The notes: generated by a model not told the origin, from the letters alone. Shown: positions 16,815-26,147, counted from the stretch's first letter. The stretch is 64,000 bases of DNA from Falsibacillus albus (GCF_003668575.1 NZ_RCVZ01000002.1:248001-312000); one strand, 5' to 3'. A program made the numbers and translations.

Positions 16815-17030
16815 AGAAAAGCGGCACGGGCTTGCTCAGAGGCGAAGAGACTGTGAAAATTGGCGTTCAAATTTTCCTTGGAGCGATTTGTGTGAGATAA
16901 AGGTAAAGGAAACACGAAGACCGAAAGCGATTCGATGTTGACTTATCGTAGACACAAAACGTGAAGCCTCACAACCTATAGGCGGCGGTGGGGGACAATG
17001 AAAAGCGGGGGCGGCTTGACTTGAAAGCAA
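16815..17030 (-). repeat. Interspersed repeat of the AAAAGCGG type
   Basis: GAAAAGCGG occurs at both edges (16816 and about 16998). Between them lie GAGGCGAAGAG, CGAAAGCGATTCGATGTTGAC and ACACAAAACGTGAAGCC. A fragment starting GAAAAGCGGAGCCGGCTC and AGAGGCGTAGAG recurs at 63553-63587. No gene: the open frame here has no ribosome-binding site. Confidence 0.55.
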
Positions 17031-17076
17031 AAGTTTAATCAAGAGCAATGCTGAGTTTGTCGAACCGTGTAAAATA

Positions 17077-17127
17077 ATCGATATTTAGGAATCTTCGCAG
17101 ATAAATTCCTATTTTCGCAGATAAATA
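17077..17127. repeat. Short TTCGCAGATAAAT repeats
   Basis: Two units, CTTCGCAGATAAATTCC and TTTTCGCAGATAAAT, stand in tandem. The complementary motif (TTATCTGCGAAAA) recurs at 26452-26524. Probably another small intergenic repeat family. Confidence 0.55.
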
Positions 17128-17227
17128 AAAAACAGCAGTCGAATTTTATTAAAGAAAACCTAAAAAATAAAGGATATTCATCCCATTCTGCAGAATAGGG
17201 ATTGGAAAAATAATTAGGAGTGATGAA

Positions 17228-17419
17228 ATGAATGTAAAACCCCACCAAATGCCACGTTCAATCCTCAAATTGGAAGCCCTGATCCGAAACCTTCCTCCAA
17301 ACTTCCACCGGGCGGGCTTCTCCTTAGAAGTCCCGCCTTGTTCCAGCTGCGATGCGCAACAAAAAAACAGCGGATGCCCGCTGTTTGCTTTATCTTTTAA
17401 TTACATTCATCCTTTTTAG
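17228..17419 (+). pseudogene. Truncated remnant resembling the N-terminus of NERD-domain proteins
   Basis: 63 codons with a good ribosome-binding site (TAGGAGTGATGAA). The first 26 residues (MNVKPHQMPRSILKLEALI, then RNLPPNF) resemble the conserved start of Bacillus NERD (nuclease-related domain) proteins. After that the sequence becomes unrelated, runs through a GGCGGG...CCCGCC hairpin and overlaps the end of yhaX in antisense. The likely history is deletion of the rest of the gene. The family link is recognition from memory. Confidence 0.4.
17361..17386 (-). terminator. Intrinsic terminator of yhaX
   Basis: AAACAGCGG and CCGCTGTTT with a 4-nt loop and seven T on the minus strand. Confidence 0.85.
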
Positions 17420-18259
17420 GAATTCAATGGGATGCTGTTTCCTGAAGTGTTCCTTCACCATATAAGCGACTCCGTTTTCTTCAGCGTCCCTTGTGATCCA
17501 GTCAGCCGATCTTTTCACTTCCTTATTGGCGTTGCCCATGGCCACCCCCAGGCCAGCCCACTCTATGAGCGGGATATCATCGATACCCGATCCGATCATC
17601 ACCACTTCTTCCCTAGGGACACCGAGGCGGTCGCAAACATAAAGGACTCCCTTCAGCTTGGAGGTTCCCACAGGGACGATCTCTAGCTTCATACTGCTGC
17701 TTTCTATGCAGTCGACTTCGATATACATACTTTCAATTGCCTTTTTGGCATCATCCAAATCCTTTTGGTTTTGGAATAACACCTCGATCTTTGGAGGTTC
17801 GACTGAATGATCTATGAGATATTCACTGACGGACTCTACAAATTCAGTCGTGTGGCTCAATCGTGTAGCCCGCTGCCAAAATCCTTTGGCAACAATATTT
17901 TGATCGATGTCCCGTTTATTGGCTACAGCATATTTTTCGTGCAGAAGCCTGATATGGCAATTGAATCTTTCGAGAAATTTCACGAGCTCGAAAGTGATAT
18001 CTTCATTTATCCTGGACACACGCAGCGGCTTATCTAATTCATTGGCGATATAGGCGCCTTGATGGGCCACAACATAGCTATTCAATTTCAACGCTTTGGC
18101 GACCCTTTTGGCTGATGGAAAGCTCCTGGATGTGACGAGCATGACATAGATTCCTTTCGATGTGACATATTCGATGGCTTCTTTTGTCTGCTTACTCATC
18201 CGTGCATTGTCATTCAGCAACGTTCCATCTATATTCAACGCAAGTAGTCGATAGATCAT
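17390..18259 (-). CDS. yhaX: HAD-superfamily (Cof-type) protein YhaX
   Basis: 289 aa Cof-like HAD fold. Motif I reads LNIDGTLL, so the nucleophilic Asp of DxDGT is replaced by Asn9 while the second Asp (D11) remains. Motif II is LVTSRSFPSAK, motif III includes the Lys in STSKLKGVL-like context, and motif IV is IGSGIDDIPLIEWAG then GVAMGNA. With the nucleophile missing, phosphatase activity is doubtful and a binding or regulatory role is possible. Position next to hemZ matches B. subtilis yhaX, a sporulation-associated gene. AAAGGGGGAG is the ribosome-binding site. Confidence 0.85.
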   Translation of the reverse strand: MIYRLLALNIDGTLLNDNARMSKQTKEAIEYVTSKGIYVMLVTSRSFPSAKRVAKALKLNSYVVAHQGAYIANELDKPLRVSRINEDITFELVKFLERFNCHIRLLHEKYAVANKRDIDQNIVAKGFWQRATRLSHTTEFVESVSEYLIDHSVEPPKIEVLFQNQKDLDDAKKAIESMYIEVDCIESSSMKLEIVPVGTSKLKGVLYVCDRLGVPREEVVMIGSGIDDIPLIEWAGLGVAMGNANKEVKRSADWITRDAEENGVAYMVKEHFRKQHPIEFLKRMNVIKR

Positions 18260-18351
18260 GGCTGCTCCCCCTTTGATGTGAATACAATCGCTTTGTATAC
18301 TTGTATGAAGGAGCTTGGCGATATAGAACCTGCAGAAATACTGATCGACGC

Positions 18352-18412
18352 AAAAAAGCTGCCCTTCTAAATTTCAACAGCATATGCCATGAAACTGAGG
18401 GACAGCTTTTAT
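18352..18412 (-). terminator. Probable terminator downstream of yheA
   Basis: AAAAAGCTGCCCT and AGGGACAGCTTTT can pair imperfectly across a long loop, with flanking A/T runs. Confidence 0.5.
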
Positions 18413-18425
18413 CATTCTCTTATGT

Positions 18426-18779
18426 TTAATTTCCCATTGGGCCGTATAATTCTTCAAGCGGCTTCATGATGATTTTGTTCAAATCGGCGATCAACATGCT
18501 CATACGCTGCTCGGCTTCCATCAATTTCGCAATTTTTTCGTTTTGCTGAACGAGGGCAGCTGCCTTTTGCGCCTGCTCGACTTCTTCCTGTGTAATTTCT
18601 TGGCCGGACATTTGTTTTTGCTGAAGCTTCACCTGAATATCGCGGAAATTCGCAAAAAGCTTGCTTGCAGATTCATCCTTATTTACCGTATCATACAAAG
18701 CCAATAAATTTTTATACTCGTCGCTTTCACGCAGTGCATTTTGCAATTCGTAAGATAAATCGTATAAGTTTGTAGCCAT
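18426..18779 (-). CDS. yheA: YlbF/YmcA-family protein YheA
   Basis: 117 aa from the ATG at 18779 (MATNLYDLSYEL), 9 nt after GAGGAGG. The protein is wholly helical with the family blocks LYDTVNKDESASKLF, QMSGQEITQEEVEQAQ and IIMKPLEELYG. Length equals that I recall for B. subtilis YheA. Relatives YlbF and YmcA work in the Y-complex that modulates RNase Y; a direct role for YheA is not established. Monocistronic. Confidence 0.88.
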   Translation of the reverse strand: MATNLYDLSYELQNALRESDEYKNLLALYDTVNKDESASKLFANFRDIQVKLQQKQMSGQEITQEEVEQAQKAAALVQQNEKIAKLMEAEQRMSMLIADLNKIIMKPLEELYGPMGN

Positions 18780-18903
18780 TTTAAATAACCTCCTCAAAAT
18801 TTAGGGGAGTGCATATTTCTTTCGTGAAACACCGCCCGTTTAAAACCATCCTCAACTATAACAAACTATGAAGGATAATGCGAGAATGTTCATGGTTTTC
18901 GGG

Positions 18904-20043
18904 TTATCCGCCTATAAACATAACGATGATCCCCTGAACAAGGCCGATAATGCCGCCAAGGAGAGCACCCAAATAAGTGATCATTTTCAACTCAGACCTC
19001 GTGATGCCCAGAACAAGCTCTTCCAATCTTCCAACAGAGAATGTTTCCACTTGTTCCTTGACCATTTCCTCCACCTTTAGCTTTTGAAGCAGCGGTCCAA
19101 TTCTCAATGAGAGCATGCGGAGTCCGTTTCCGACCAAGGATGGGAGTACTTTTTCAGCAATAAATGGAATGTACGGTTCAATCATGGAACGAACCGGAGT
19201 GGTGAATATTTTTTCGATATTTAGTACCTTTAGGGTAAAATCGGAAATCATACGCTCAATGCTTTCATCCTTCTCCTCAGGAAGGATTTTTTCCAAAGGC
19301 CATTCCTTCACTTTCCCCCACTCTTTTTGCAAGATGGATGACAGCAGCTCACCGGTTCCAGGATTATTCAAGAATTTAATGACCTCTGGCTGGATTCTAT
19401 CAATGACAGATTCATTGCCCATGAACATTTTGATCATGTTCCATAACATTCCTCTATCTTTAAAAAAGTCTTCAAGCATGACTTTCAGCCGTTGTTTGCC
19501 CTCTGGACTGGAAAAATACTCTTTTCCTTTTTGCAGGATGAATTCTGTGATGGCCGGAATTTTTCCATCTATTTTTTCTTCCAAGGCTTGTCCCATTACA
19601 TCCGTTAACGAATGATGGCGATGTTCTGATGCCCATGATCGATACTTTTTATGCAGCTGATCGGCAATGAATCCGTTTGTTATAAGGATTGAATCATTGA
19701 AACCCATATCATTCAACAGCTTTTCCGTCGTCATTTCAGCGAGTTTTGGGGAATCCAACTCCTTTTGTAGCAAAAGGACAATTTCCTCTTGAAAATGGGA
19801 GTCCACTAATTTTTTTTCGATGCTTTCCGGTGTTACAAGGTGATCGACAACCATTTTCCCCAGTTGGACCGCCAGTTCATTTCTTCTCTTCGGGATCAAT
19901 CCCGGTGTAAAAGGCAGCCGCCATTTTCCTATATATATCGCTTTATATGGGCGAAAAAGCATTTTAATCGCCAGCGAATTCGTAAAGCCTCCTATGATGG
20001 CCCCAATCACCATCATGAAAAGCAGGACAAGAAATAGATGCAT
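18904..20043 (-). CDS. yheB: DUF445 membrane protein YheB
   Basis: 379 aa. A membrane helix at the N-terminus ([20 protein letters not shown]) leads into the DUF445 signature [12 protein letters not shown] and [13 protein letters not shown] long amphipathic helical region follows, and a C-terminal helix ([18 protein letters not shown]) ends the protein. Family function is unknown; it is encoded beside yheA and yheCD in bacilli, where YheB has been connected with spores. Divergent from the ATP-grasp operon. Confidence 0.85.
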   Translation of the reverse strand: MHLFLVLLFMMVIGAIIGGFTNSLAIKMLFRPYKAIYIGKWRLPFTPGLIPKRRNELAVQLGKMVVDHLVTPESIEKKLVDSHFQEEIVLLLQKELDSPKLAEMTTEKLLNDMGFNDSILITNGFIADQLHKKYRSWASEHRHHSLTDVMGQALEEKIDGKIPAITEFILQKGKEYFSSPEGKQRLKVMLEDFFKDRGMLWNMIKMFMGNESVIDRIQPEVIKFLNNPGTGELLSSILQKEWGKVKEWPLEKILPEEKDESIERMISDFTLKVLNIEKIFTTPVRSMIEPYIPFIAEKVLPSLVGNGLRMLSLRIGPLLQKLKVEEMVKEQVETFSVGRLEELVLGITRSELKMITYLGALLGGIIGLVQGIIVMFIGG

Positions 20044-20180
20044 AAGACACTCAACCTTCCTATCTTTCTAAAAAATCAATTGAACCTTTCATTTCATTAT
20101 GACATACGATGCAATATCAACTAATGCCTAGTTAAATATTATATCGATAAAGTTTGACATTAGGCAAACGGGGAATGACT

Positions 20181-21563
20181 ATGTCTCACAAAATTTCGTT
20201 TCATATAAGCAATACCAATGGTTTATTTACTTCATCACCCCAGCTCCATCTAAATCCACTTGATGGAAAGAAATTGAATATAGATGACAATTCCAGAATC
20301 ACAATCAAAATAGGGAATAAAACGGCTGCAGCCATCGTTCACTTCAACAGCGATGAGCCAGAAGGCAGTGCTGCCGTTGAACCTGCACTATATCAGTCCT
20401 TGCTGCTCCCTATACAGACTTACAAATGGCATGTTTTGTATGATGTTCATGATCAACTGTTGAAACTTGGTCCGTTCATTTCCATTTTAACCGAATTCAA
20501 GCATGCTGGACATGACCAACCTTCCTTTGGATCCATTCACTGCTTTGCGGAAGAGCTGCAAACTTTCATTTCAAAAGAAGGCGGACTTCTCTCTATTATG
20601 AACCTATCCGATAATATGAATCTTGGCGAAGAAAGCAAAGGTTTTATCTTCTATGATGACGCCTGGATTATGTGGGACCTTCCTGAGCCGGATGTCATTT
20701 ACAATCGGATCCATTCGCGGAAAACCGAGAGGACCAAAGCCTACCTGGTTTTTTATGAACATTATTTACAATCCGGTTCGACCATCTTTAATCCTCAATT
20801 TTTATCCAAATGGGAGGTATACCAGCTTCTTGGAGCGGAGTCCCATATGAATCCGTTCATTCCGGAAACCAACCTCTATTCCGAGTCGACCTTTGACGAT
20901 TTCTTAGGCAAGTACGGTGCTGTTTATATCAAGCCGGTGCACGGAAGCCTTGGCAGGGGAATTATAGAAGTCACAAAGCACTCAGACGGACTGTTCATTG
21001 TTAATCAAACCTATTTCCCCGAGCAGAAAGAGCACACCTTTGAAAGTCTGACGGATGTGAAAAATGCCGTTCATAAATGGATCGGAAAACGAATCTGCAT
21101 TATTCAGCAGGCATTAAGTCTGCTCGAAAAGGATGGAAGAAAAATTGATTTCCGCCTTCTTACCCATCCAGATGCGGGCCATCATTGGCGTGTCACATCA
21201 GCTGTAGCCAGAATATCGGGGGAAAATCAATTTGTCTCCAATCTCGCTCAGGGAGGCGTTCTGGATAAACCAGGGGCCGTATTAAAGGGGTTTTTTTCAA
21301 CGAGTACTTCCTCCCAAATCCTGAGCTTAATGAAGGAGCTTGCACTTGAAACGGCTGCCTTGATTGCGAAATCTCTGGAAGGAGTGACCGGGGAGCTCGG
21401 TTTGGATATAGGTGTCGACCTTGACGGAAAGATATGGTTGATTGAAGCCAACTCAAAACCATCTAAAAAGCAGGAAGGCACCAGTTCAGGCATTAGGCCA
21501 TCGACTAAGGCCATCTGGAAATTTTCAAAAACACTTTGGCTTGAAAGGAGAGATTCACCATGA
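20181..21563 (+). CDS. YheD-type spore-coat-associated ATP-grasp protein (1)
   Basis: 460 aa from the ATG at 20181, 6 nt after a GGGGA site; an ATG two codons upstream is the alternative. The N-terminal about 200 residues are the YheC/D-specific region (LGPFISIL, VIYNRIHSRK, IFNPQFLSKWEVYQLL). The ATP-grasp domain (about 235-450) has YIKPVHGSLGRGI, DFRLL and the Mg-binding end WLIEANSKP. A CATACGAT at 20103-20110 resembles a SigE -10. It heads a four-gene operon and ends in an ATGA overlap with the next gene. Substrate unknown. Confidence 0.85.
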   Translation: MSHKISFHISNTNGLFTSSPQLHLNPLDGKKLNIDDNSRITIKIGNKTAAAIVHFNSDEPEGSAAVEPALYQSLLLPIQTYKWHVLYDVHDQLLKLGPFISILTEFKHAGHDQPSFGSIHCFAEELQTFISKEGGLLSIMNLSDNMNLGEESKGFIFYDDAWIMWDLPEPDVIYNRIHSRKTERTKAYLVFYEHYLQSGSTIFNPQFLSKWEVYQLLGAESHMNPFIPETNLYSESTFDDFLGKYGAVYIKPVHGSLGRGIIEVTKHSDGLFIVNQTYFPEQKEHTFESLTDVKNAVHKWIGKRICIIQQALSLLEKDGRKIDFRLLTHPDAGHHWRVTSAVARISGENQFVSNLAQGGVLDKPGAVLKGFFSTSTSSQILSLMKELALETAALIAKSLEGVTGELGLDIGVDLDGKIWLIEANSKPSKKQEGTSSGIRPSTKAIWKFSKTLWLERRDSP

Positions 21564-22648
21564 TTCAACTAGGCATAATCACCCTTACCCCAGACCAGCC
21601 ATCAAGCTACTTCAATGAGCTTGCAGGCTTAAGTCCGGATTCAGGAGTGAGTGTTTATTTATTCTCCCCGCTGCATATACAGCCCGGATCCGAAAATGTT
21701 TCAGGTTATCGCTTCCACCAGGGAACCAACCAATGGATCCATGATTCTTTTTCCATCCCTTCATTTTTATACGACCGCTGTTTATATGGAGAAACAAAAG
21801 AATCCAAGGATGCCAAGGCTATCGTATCGTGGCTTAAAGCAAGAGAGGATATCACCTTTTTAGGCTATGGGCTTCCAAACAAATGGAGCTTATATGAGAA
21901 ACTAATACCGGCCTCCGACATTTCCCCTTATTTGCCAATAACGAGAAAAGTCAGCTCCCCTGAGCAAATCGTGGATGCGGCAATCAAGTATAAGGAAGTC
22001 ATCATCAAGCCCATCAACGGGGCACATGGGTTTGCCGTGTATTTAATTGAATATGACCAACATATACTCACAATCAAGACGACCAAAAATGGAAAACTCG
22101 TTTCCAGAACTGTTTCAGATCCAAAGGATGCCATTCCGTTTTTTGAAAAATTGCTCCTGAAGCATATTTTTATTTTACAGCCTCGACTCAACAACCTTAA
22201 TGAAAGCGGGCATCCCTTTGATTTGAGGGTCTTTTTGCAAAAAGACGAAAATGGCAAATGGATGGAAAGGGCAAGAGGCATCAGGACAGGGCAAAAGGAT
22301 GGAATCTTGACGAACCTCAGCGCCGGCGCAGACATCATTTCTTTCGAAGAATGGAAGAATTCCGTTTCCAATTACAACATCCCTTTTATCGATAACGAAA
22401 TCAACGAAGTGCTGGATAAGCTGCCGCATATTTTAGAAAAACAATTTTATCCATTATTTGAATTAGGCATTGACTTAATTATCGCAAAAGACCATTCCAT
22501 TTGGATCATCGACATGAACTCCAAGCCTGGGCGCAAGCTGGTCGCGATGACAAATCCTCAGGAATTGGAAACACTTTACAAGGCTCCTCTTTCCTACTGT
22601 AAGTTCCTGGCCAACAATAAAGCCGTGAATTTCGAAAAAACAAAGTGA
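21560..22648 (+). CDS. yheC: YheC-type spore-coat-associated ATP-grasp protein (2)
   Basis: 362 aa, overlapping the previous gene by 4 nt (ATGA). It begins GIITLTPDQPSSYFNELA and has FLYDRCLYG, FLGYGLPNKWSLYEKL, then the ATP-grasp core VIIKPINGAHGFAVYL, FDLRVFLQKDE and WIIDMNSKPGRK, where Asp replaces the usual Glu at the metal site. Its N-terminal block is short compared with genes 1, 3 and 4, the YheC rather than YheD form. Best single match to B. subtilis YheC. It probably acts in the mother cell during coat assembly. Confidence 0.87.
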   Translation: MIQLGIITLTPDQPSSYFNELAGLSPDSGVSVYLFSPLHIQPGSENVSGYRFHQGTNQWIHDSFSIPSFLYDRCLYGETKESKDAKAIVSWLKAREDITFLGYGLPNKWSLYEKLIPASDISPYLPITRKVSSPEQIVDAAIKYKEVIIKPINGAHGFAVYLIEYDQHILTIKTTKNGKLVSRTVSDPKDAIPFFEKLLLKHIFILQPRLNNLNESGHPFDLRVFLQKDENGKWMERARGIRTGQKDGILTNLSAGADIISFEEWKNSVSNYNIPFIDNEINEVLDKLPHILEKQFYPLFELGIDLIIAKDHSIWIIDMNSKPGRKLVAMTNPQELETLYKAPLSYCKFLANNKAVNFEKTK

Positions 22649-22658
22649 GGTGGCAATG

Positions 22659-24020
22659 ATGGCTAAACAATTAAAAATCGAAACGTTTGATTCACGTGAA
22701 CATATCATCTATGTTCCCGGTCAAATCACTTCCCCTGATGAGATCAAAAGAGTCGGATTCGGATCGAGTACACAATCAATCGATTGCAAACCACAGCCAA
22801 ATGGCAGAAATATCATCACGATCAGTTCAGCTCTGGCAAAAGAACTGAACCTGCCGTCCTATATTCAATCCATTCATATTTTCGCCAAGGAAGACTGTCT
22901 CCATTTAGGGCCGTTGGTCGGGATATTTTCGTCAGGATTCACGCCATTCCAAATACGTCCCATCGGCGAGAGATCCTTCTTGTTCGCAAAGCTTTTATCA
23001 TCACATGCTTCTTCCGGCGTTGTTCCTTTCTTATTCGGTGAACAGCATATTGACTGGGGTCAAGGAGTCATAGAAGGATTTTTCTTCACCAATAAAGGCT
23101 GGGAGTCATTGAAAGTGCCATTCCCGAATGTCGTTTACGACCGCCTTCCAAATCGCAGAAGCGAAAAATTGAAGGCGTCACAGGCAGTGAAGGAAAGGTT
23201 TGAAAAAGATTATTTAATTCCATGGTATAATCCAGGCTTCTTTAACAAATTAGAAGTGTTTGAAAAGCTATACAATGTGGGCGAGGCAGAGCCTTTCCTG
23301 CCTGAAACCTCCCCATTTCAATCCTTCCACCAAATCGAGAAGATGCTGGCGGACTACGGGCATGTATTCATCAAGCCGCAAAACGGGAGCTTGGGGCTAG
23401 GCGTTCATCAACTGATTTATGATAAGAAAAATCATGCCTATTATTGTCGTTATCGTGATGGCGAGAATCGACTGCAGAAGTTTTCGACGCTTGAAGCACT
23501 TATGAAAAAAGTTTTTGCGAACCGCTCACTTGAAAGAATGCTTGTCCAACAAGGGATCTATTTAATCCGTCATGAACAGCGTCCCATCGATTTTCGGGTG
23601 CACGTCAACAAGGATGAGCATGGGGAATGGAAACTCAGCGCCATTGCTGCAAAAATAGCCGGGACTGGGAGTCCTACAACCCATATCAATAATGGTGGAA
23701 CCGTCAAAACATTGGAAGAGATTTTTCCTGATAAAACAGCTCAACAGAAGTACAAGGATAAACTAGAGCAAGCTGCCCTTCTGCTTGCCCAGGCGCTTGA
23801 AAAGCAAGTCGGCGGTATTATAGCAGAAATCGGTTTTGACTTCGGCTTAGACCGCCAAGATCGAGTCTGGCTGTTCGAAGCAAATTCGAAACCTGGCCGA
23901 TCGATCTTTTCCCATCCTCTCCTCAAGGAGTTTGATATGCTGACACGTAAGCTTGCGCTATCCTATGCTGTATTTCTGACTGAACAAACCATTGATAAAC
24001 CTGAGGAATTATTTAGATGA
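22659..24020 (+). CDS. yheD: YheD-type spore-coat-associated ATP-grasp protein (3)
   Basis: 453 aa from the ATG at 22659, spaced from GTGAGGTGG; ATG 22656 and GTG 22650 are also in frame. It has the long N-terminal YheD region (LGPLVGIFSSGF, VVYDRLPNRRSEKL, WYNPGFFNKLEVFEKL) and an ATP-grasp core with FIKPQNGSLGLGV, DFRVHVNKDEHGEW and WLFEANSKPGRS. The length is that I recall for B. subtilis YheD. Third member of the operon, 10 nt after gene 2. Genes 1 and 3 look like duplicates of one YheD ancestor. Confidence 0.87.
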   Translation: MAKQLKIETFDSREHIIYVPGQITSPDEIKRVGFGSSTQSIDCKPQPNGRNIITISSALAKELNLPSYIQSIHIFAKEDCLHLGPLVGIFSSGFTPFQIRPIGERSFLFAKLLSSHASSGVVPFLFGEQHIDWGQGVIEGFFFTNKGWESLKVPFPNVVYDRLPNRRSEKLKASQAVKERFEKDYLIPWYNPGFFNKLEVFEKLYNVGEAEPFLPETSPFQSFHQIEKMLADYGHVFIKPQNGSLGLGVHQLIYDKKNHAYYCRYRDGENRLQKFSTLEALMKKVFANRSLERMLVQQGIYLIRHEQRPIDFRVHVNKDEHGEWKLSAIAAKIAGTGSPTTHINNGGTVKTLEEIFPDKTAQQKYKDKLEQAALLLAQALEKQVGGIIAEIGFDFGLDRQDRVWLFEANSKPGRSIFSHPLLKEFDMLTRKLALSYAVFLTEQTIDKPEELFR

Positions 24021-25180
24021 ACATTTATTACAGTGAAAAAGAACATATTTTTTTCCATAATGACGAGGATACCTTCGTTTGGGGAGCAAAGGATGATTTG
24101 CTCCCGCAGATGAATGAAACGAGCAGCAAACGATTTTTTTTGAATGTGGCCGATAAAAAGGTGGGGCCATTGATTGGGATATTAACGAGCAAAAATAAAA
24201 AAGGGGTGCTGACCGGCAACAGCTTACTATTCCAAAAAATCCAAGCAAAGCTTCAAAAATCAGGAGGTCTCTCCTTTATCTTCACATTGGAAGATACTTA
24301 TAAGGATCGAATTGAAGGGTATTTCTATGATGAACCTTCCTCCCGATGGTATAGAGGATTGTTTCCGCTTCCACAAGTGGTTTACAACCGCATCCCGTTT
24401 CGCTGGGCAGAAAATCGCGATGAGTTCAACCGATTCAAAATGTTCTTGGCTGAACAGAACATCCCCTTTTTCAATCCTGGTTTCATCCATAAATTTTCAT
24501 TATATGAAGTATTAAAGAAACATCCATCCATCGCCCTCCACCTACCTGAAACGTCCCCTTCTACGAAAGGCCGGCTGGAGGAGATGCTTTCCAGGCACAA
24601 ATCCATTTATGTAAAACCGGTCAAACTTTCTCAGGGAAAAGGAATTTCAAGGATTTCCTTAGAAAAGGGAGGGGATGCGATTTCTTATGAAACAATGGAA
24701 GGGACGAAGAGGTATGCAACACTCGAGGATTTCTGGACCTCTGAAAGCCCAAAGTGGAAAAACGATGATATTCTTCTCCAGCAAGAGATCACCACAAAGA
24801 CAATCGATGGAAAAAAATATGATTTGAGGGGTCTTGTCCATTACAGTTCTTTTGGCTATTCCTTAACCGGCATAGGCATAAGGGTGGCAGGTTCCAATAA
24901 ACTGACCACTCACCTGAAGCGCGGCGGAAGTCTTTTTCCTTATGAGAAGCTAAAGGATGATGCGATCGAGGATAAACTATCGGAGCTGATGAAACGCTGC
25001 GGAGAAGCATTGACGGACCACTACGGTTTTTTCGGCGAATTTTCTTTCGATGTCGGCATTGACCAAGAAGGCCACATTTGGATCTTTGAAATCAACTCCA
25101 AGCCAATGAGTTTTGACGAACCGCTGATCGAACAAGCGAAAATAGAAAACTTGATCGACCTTTTCTTATTGATCAGCTGA
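24017..25180 (+). CDS. YheC/YheD-family ATP-grasp protein (4)
   Basis: 387 aa, coupled by an ATGA overlap to gene 3. It has an intermediate-length N-terminal region (VGPLIGILTSKNK, VVYNRIPFRWAE, FFNPGFIHKFSLYEVL) and an ATP-grasp core with YVKPVKLSQGKGI, DLRGLVHY and WIFEINSKPMS. It is the most divergent of the four: Ser-Gln-Gly replaces the Gly-Ser-Leu-Gly loop of genes 1 and 3. Terminator follows at once. Likely same pathway as its neighbours; substrate unknown. Confidence 0.83.
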   Translation: MNIYYSEKEHIFFHNDEDTFVWGAKDDLLPQMNETSSKRFFLNVADKKVGPLIGILTSKNKKGVLTGNSLLFQKIQAKLQKSGGLSFIFTLEDTYKDRIEGYFYDEPSSRWYRGLFPLPQVVYNRIPFRWAENRDEFNRFKMFLAEQNIPFFNPGFIHKFSLYEVLKKHPSIALHLPETSPSTKGRLEEMLSRHKSIYVKPVKLSQGKGISRISLEKGGDAISYETMEGTKRYATLEDFWTSESPKWKNDDILLQQEITTKTIDGKKYDLRGLVHYSSFGYSLTGIGIRVAGSNKLTTHLKRGGSLFPYEKLKDDAIEDKLSELMKRCGEALTDHYGFFGEFSFDVGIDQEGHIWIFEINSKPMSFDEPLIEQAKIENLIDLFLLIS

Positions 25181-25189
25181 CTCAGAAAA

Positions 25190-25221
25190 AAACTGGTTCG
25201 AATTGTTTTCGAACCAGTTTT
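25190..25221 (+). terminator. Intrinsic terminator of the ATP-grasp operon
   Basis: AAACTGGTTCGAA pairs with TTCGAACCAGTTT around a 4-nt loop. Also usable by the convergent ferritin-like gene. Confidence 0.9.
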
Positions 25222-25232
25222 ATATAGGTCAG

Positions 25233-25628
25233 TTATTTCAAAGAATTGTAAATCGTTGAAAACCTTGTTGCATGCTCCATTTCATCGGTCATTGCGACAA
25301 ACAAAGGTTGATATGCTTGCTGATTGGGAATCTCAAACAACATATCACGATAGAATGCCGCAGCTTCGAGTTCATCCTTAAGCGCCATCAGTACCCCTTC
25401 TTTAAATGAAGTGAACTGTACTTCCTCCTCTTTATTTTCAAAATAATCACCAGTAAGCAATTTATGCAGATACTGAAACATTTCAAAATGCTTTTTCTCA
25501 TCCTGCATCGGCTCATCGATAAATTCAATATATAATGGATTATTTGTTTTCGTTTTTAACTCTTTATAAAAATGATAAGCCTTCCATTCATTATTGATTG
25601 CCGTCTCTAATTTTTCCAAGAAAGTCAT
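25233..25628 (-). CDS. Ferritin-like (rubrerythrin-type) four-helix protein
   Basis: 131 aa, four helices. Possible di-metal ligands: E14 (NNEWKAYHFY), DEKKHFEMF in helix 2, DELEAAAFYRD in helix 3 and DEMEHATRF in helix 4, the E...DE-x-x-H pattern of ferritin-like proteins. There is no iron-cluster Cys4 domain, so it is not a full rubrerythrin. A role in metal or oxidant handling is inferred. AAGGGGATGC supplies the ribosome-binding site. Monocistronic. Confidence 0.75.
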   Translation of the reverse strand: MTFLEKLETAINNEWKAYHFYKELKTKTNNPLYIEFIDEPMQDEKKHFEMFQYLHKLLTGDYFENKEEEVQFTSFKEGVLMALKDELEAAAFYRDMLFEIPNQQAYQPLFVAMTDEMEHATRFSTIYNSLK

Positions 25629-25759
25629 ACACGCATCCCCTTTTTATATTGTCGCTATACCCTATGACCGGCCCATGTAATTTATACCTTTTTCCGATCG
25701 TCCGTCTGGTCAAGCCGCATAAATCCATTTAGAATATAGGAAAGGGGATGATGTAAATC

Positions 25760-25975
25760 ATGATTCAACACTTTCAATATCAATCCATGTATAAAAACAA
25801 ACAGCTTCCGGGATGGACCTTTTCATTTTATTACAAGCAGATCCGTTACGAAGGCATCTATCATCAAAACGGCTCCATTGAGTGGACAACCTCCGCTCCA
25901 CCGCAGGATAGCATAGAAGCCATCAGCTCACAGATCCATGATTTGATGCTCTATCATGTGTATGACAGGCAATAG
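25760..25975 (+). CDS. yheE: YheE-like small protein
   Basis: 71 aa. FQYQSMYKNKQLPGWTFSFYY, here cut as MYKNKQLPGW and FSFYYKQIRYEGIYH, then GSIEWT and the end HDLMLYHVYD match my memory of YheE, encoded next to yheD in bacilli. Aromatic-rich, predicted beta-sheet plus one helix. GGAAAGGGGATGATG supplies the ribosome-binding site. Function unknown; the yhe neighbourhood suggests a sporulation-time role. Confidence 0.75.
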   Translation: MIQHFQYQSMYKNKQLPGWTFSFYYKQIRYEGIYHQNGSIEWTTSAPPQDSIEAISSQIHDLMLYHVYDRQ

Positions 25976-26147
25976 TAGATCTACTAAGATGTGATTAGGC
26001 GGAGCAAAAAGTACCGGCAGCTGCTTGGAAAACAACTTTTGCATAACTTAAGATGAAAAGCATAAGAAATAGGCAGCAACTATTTACATAAAAGCTGTAT
26101 GGGATCTCCTTCTTTTTGAAATAAATAAACTAAAGGAGGAAGATCCA

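Noticed and set aside
16836-17048. 70-codon minus-strand frame in the hemZ-yhaX gap
   Set aside because: Falls inside the AAAAGCGG-type repeat and has no ribosome-binding site.
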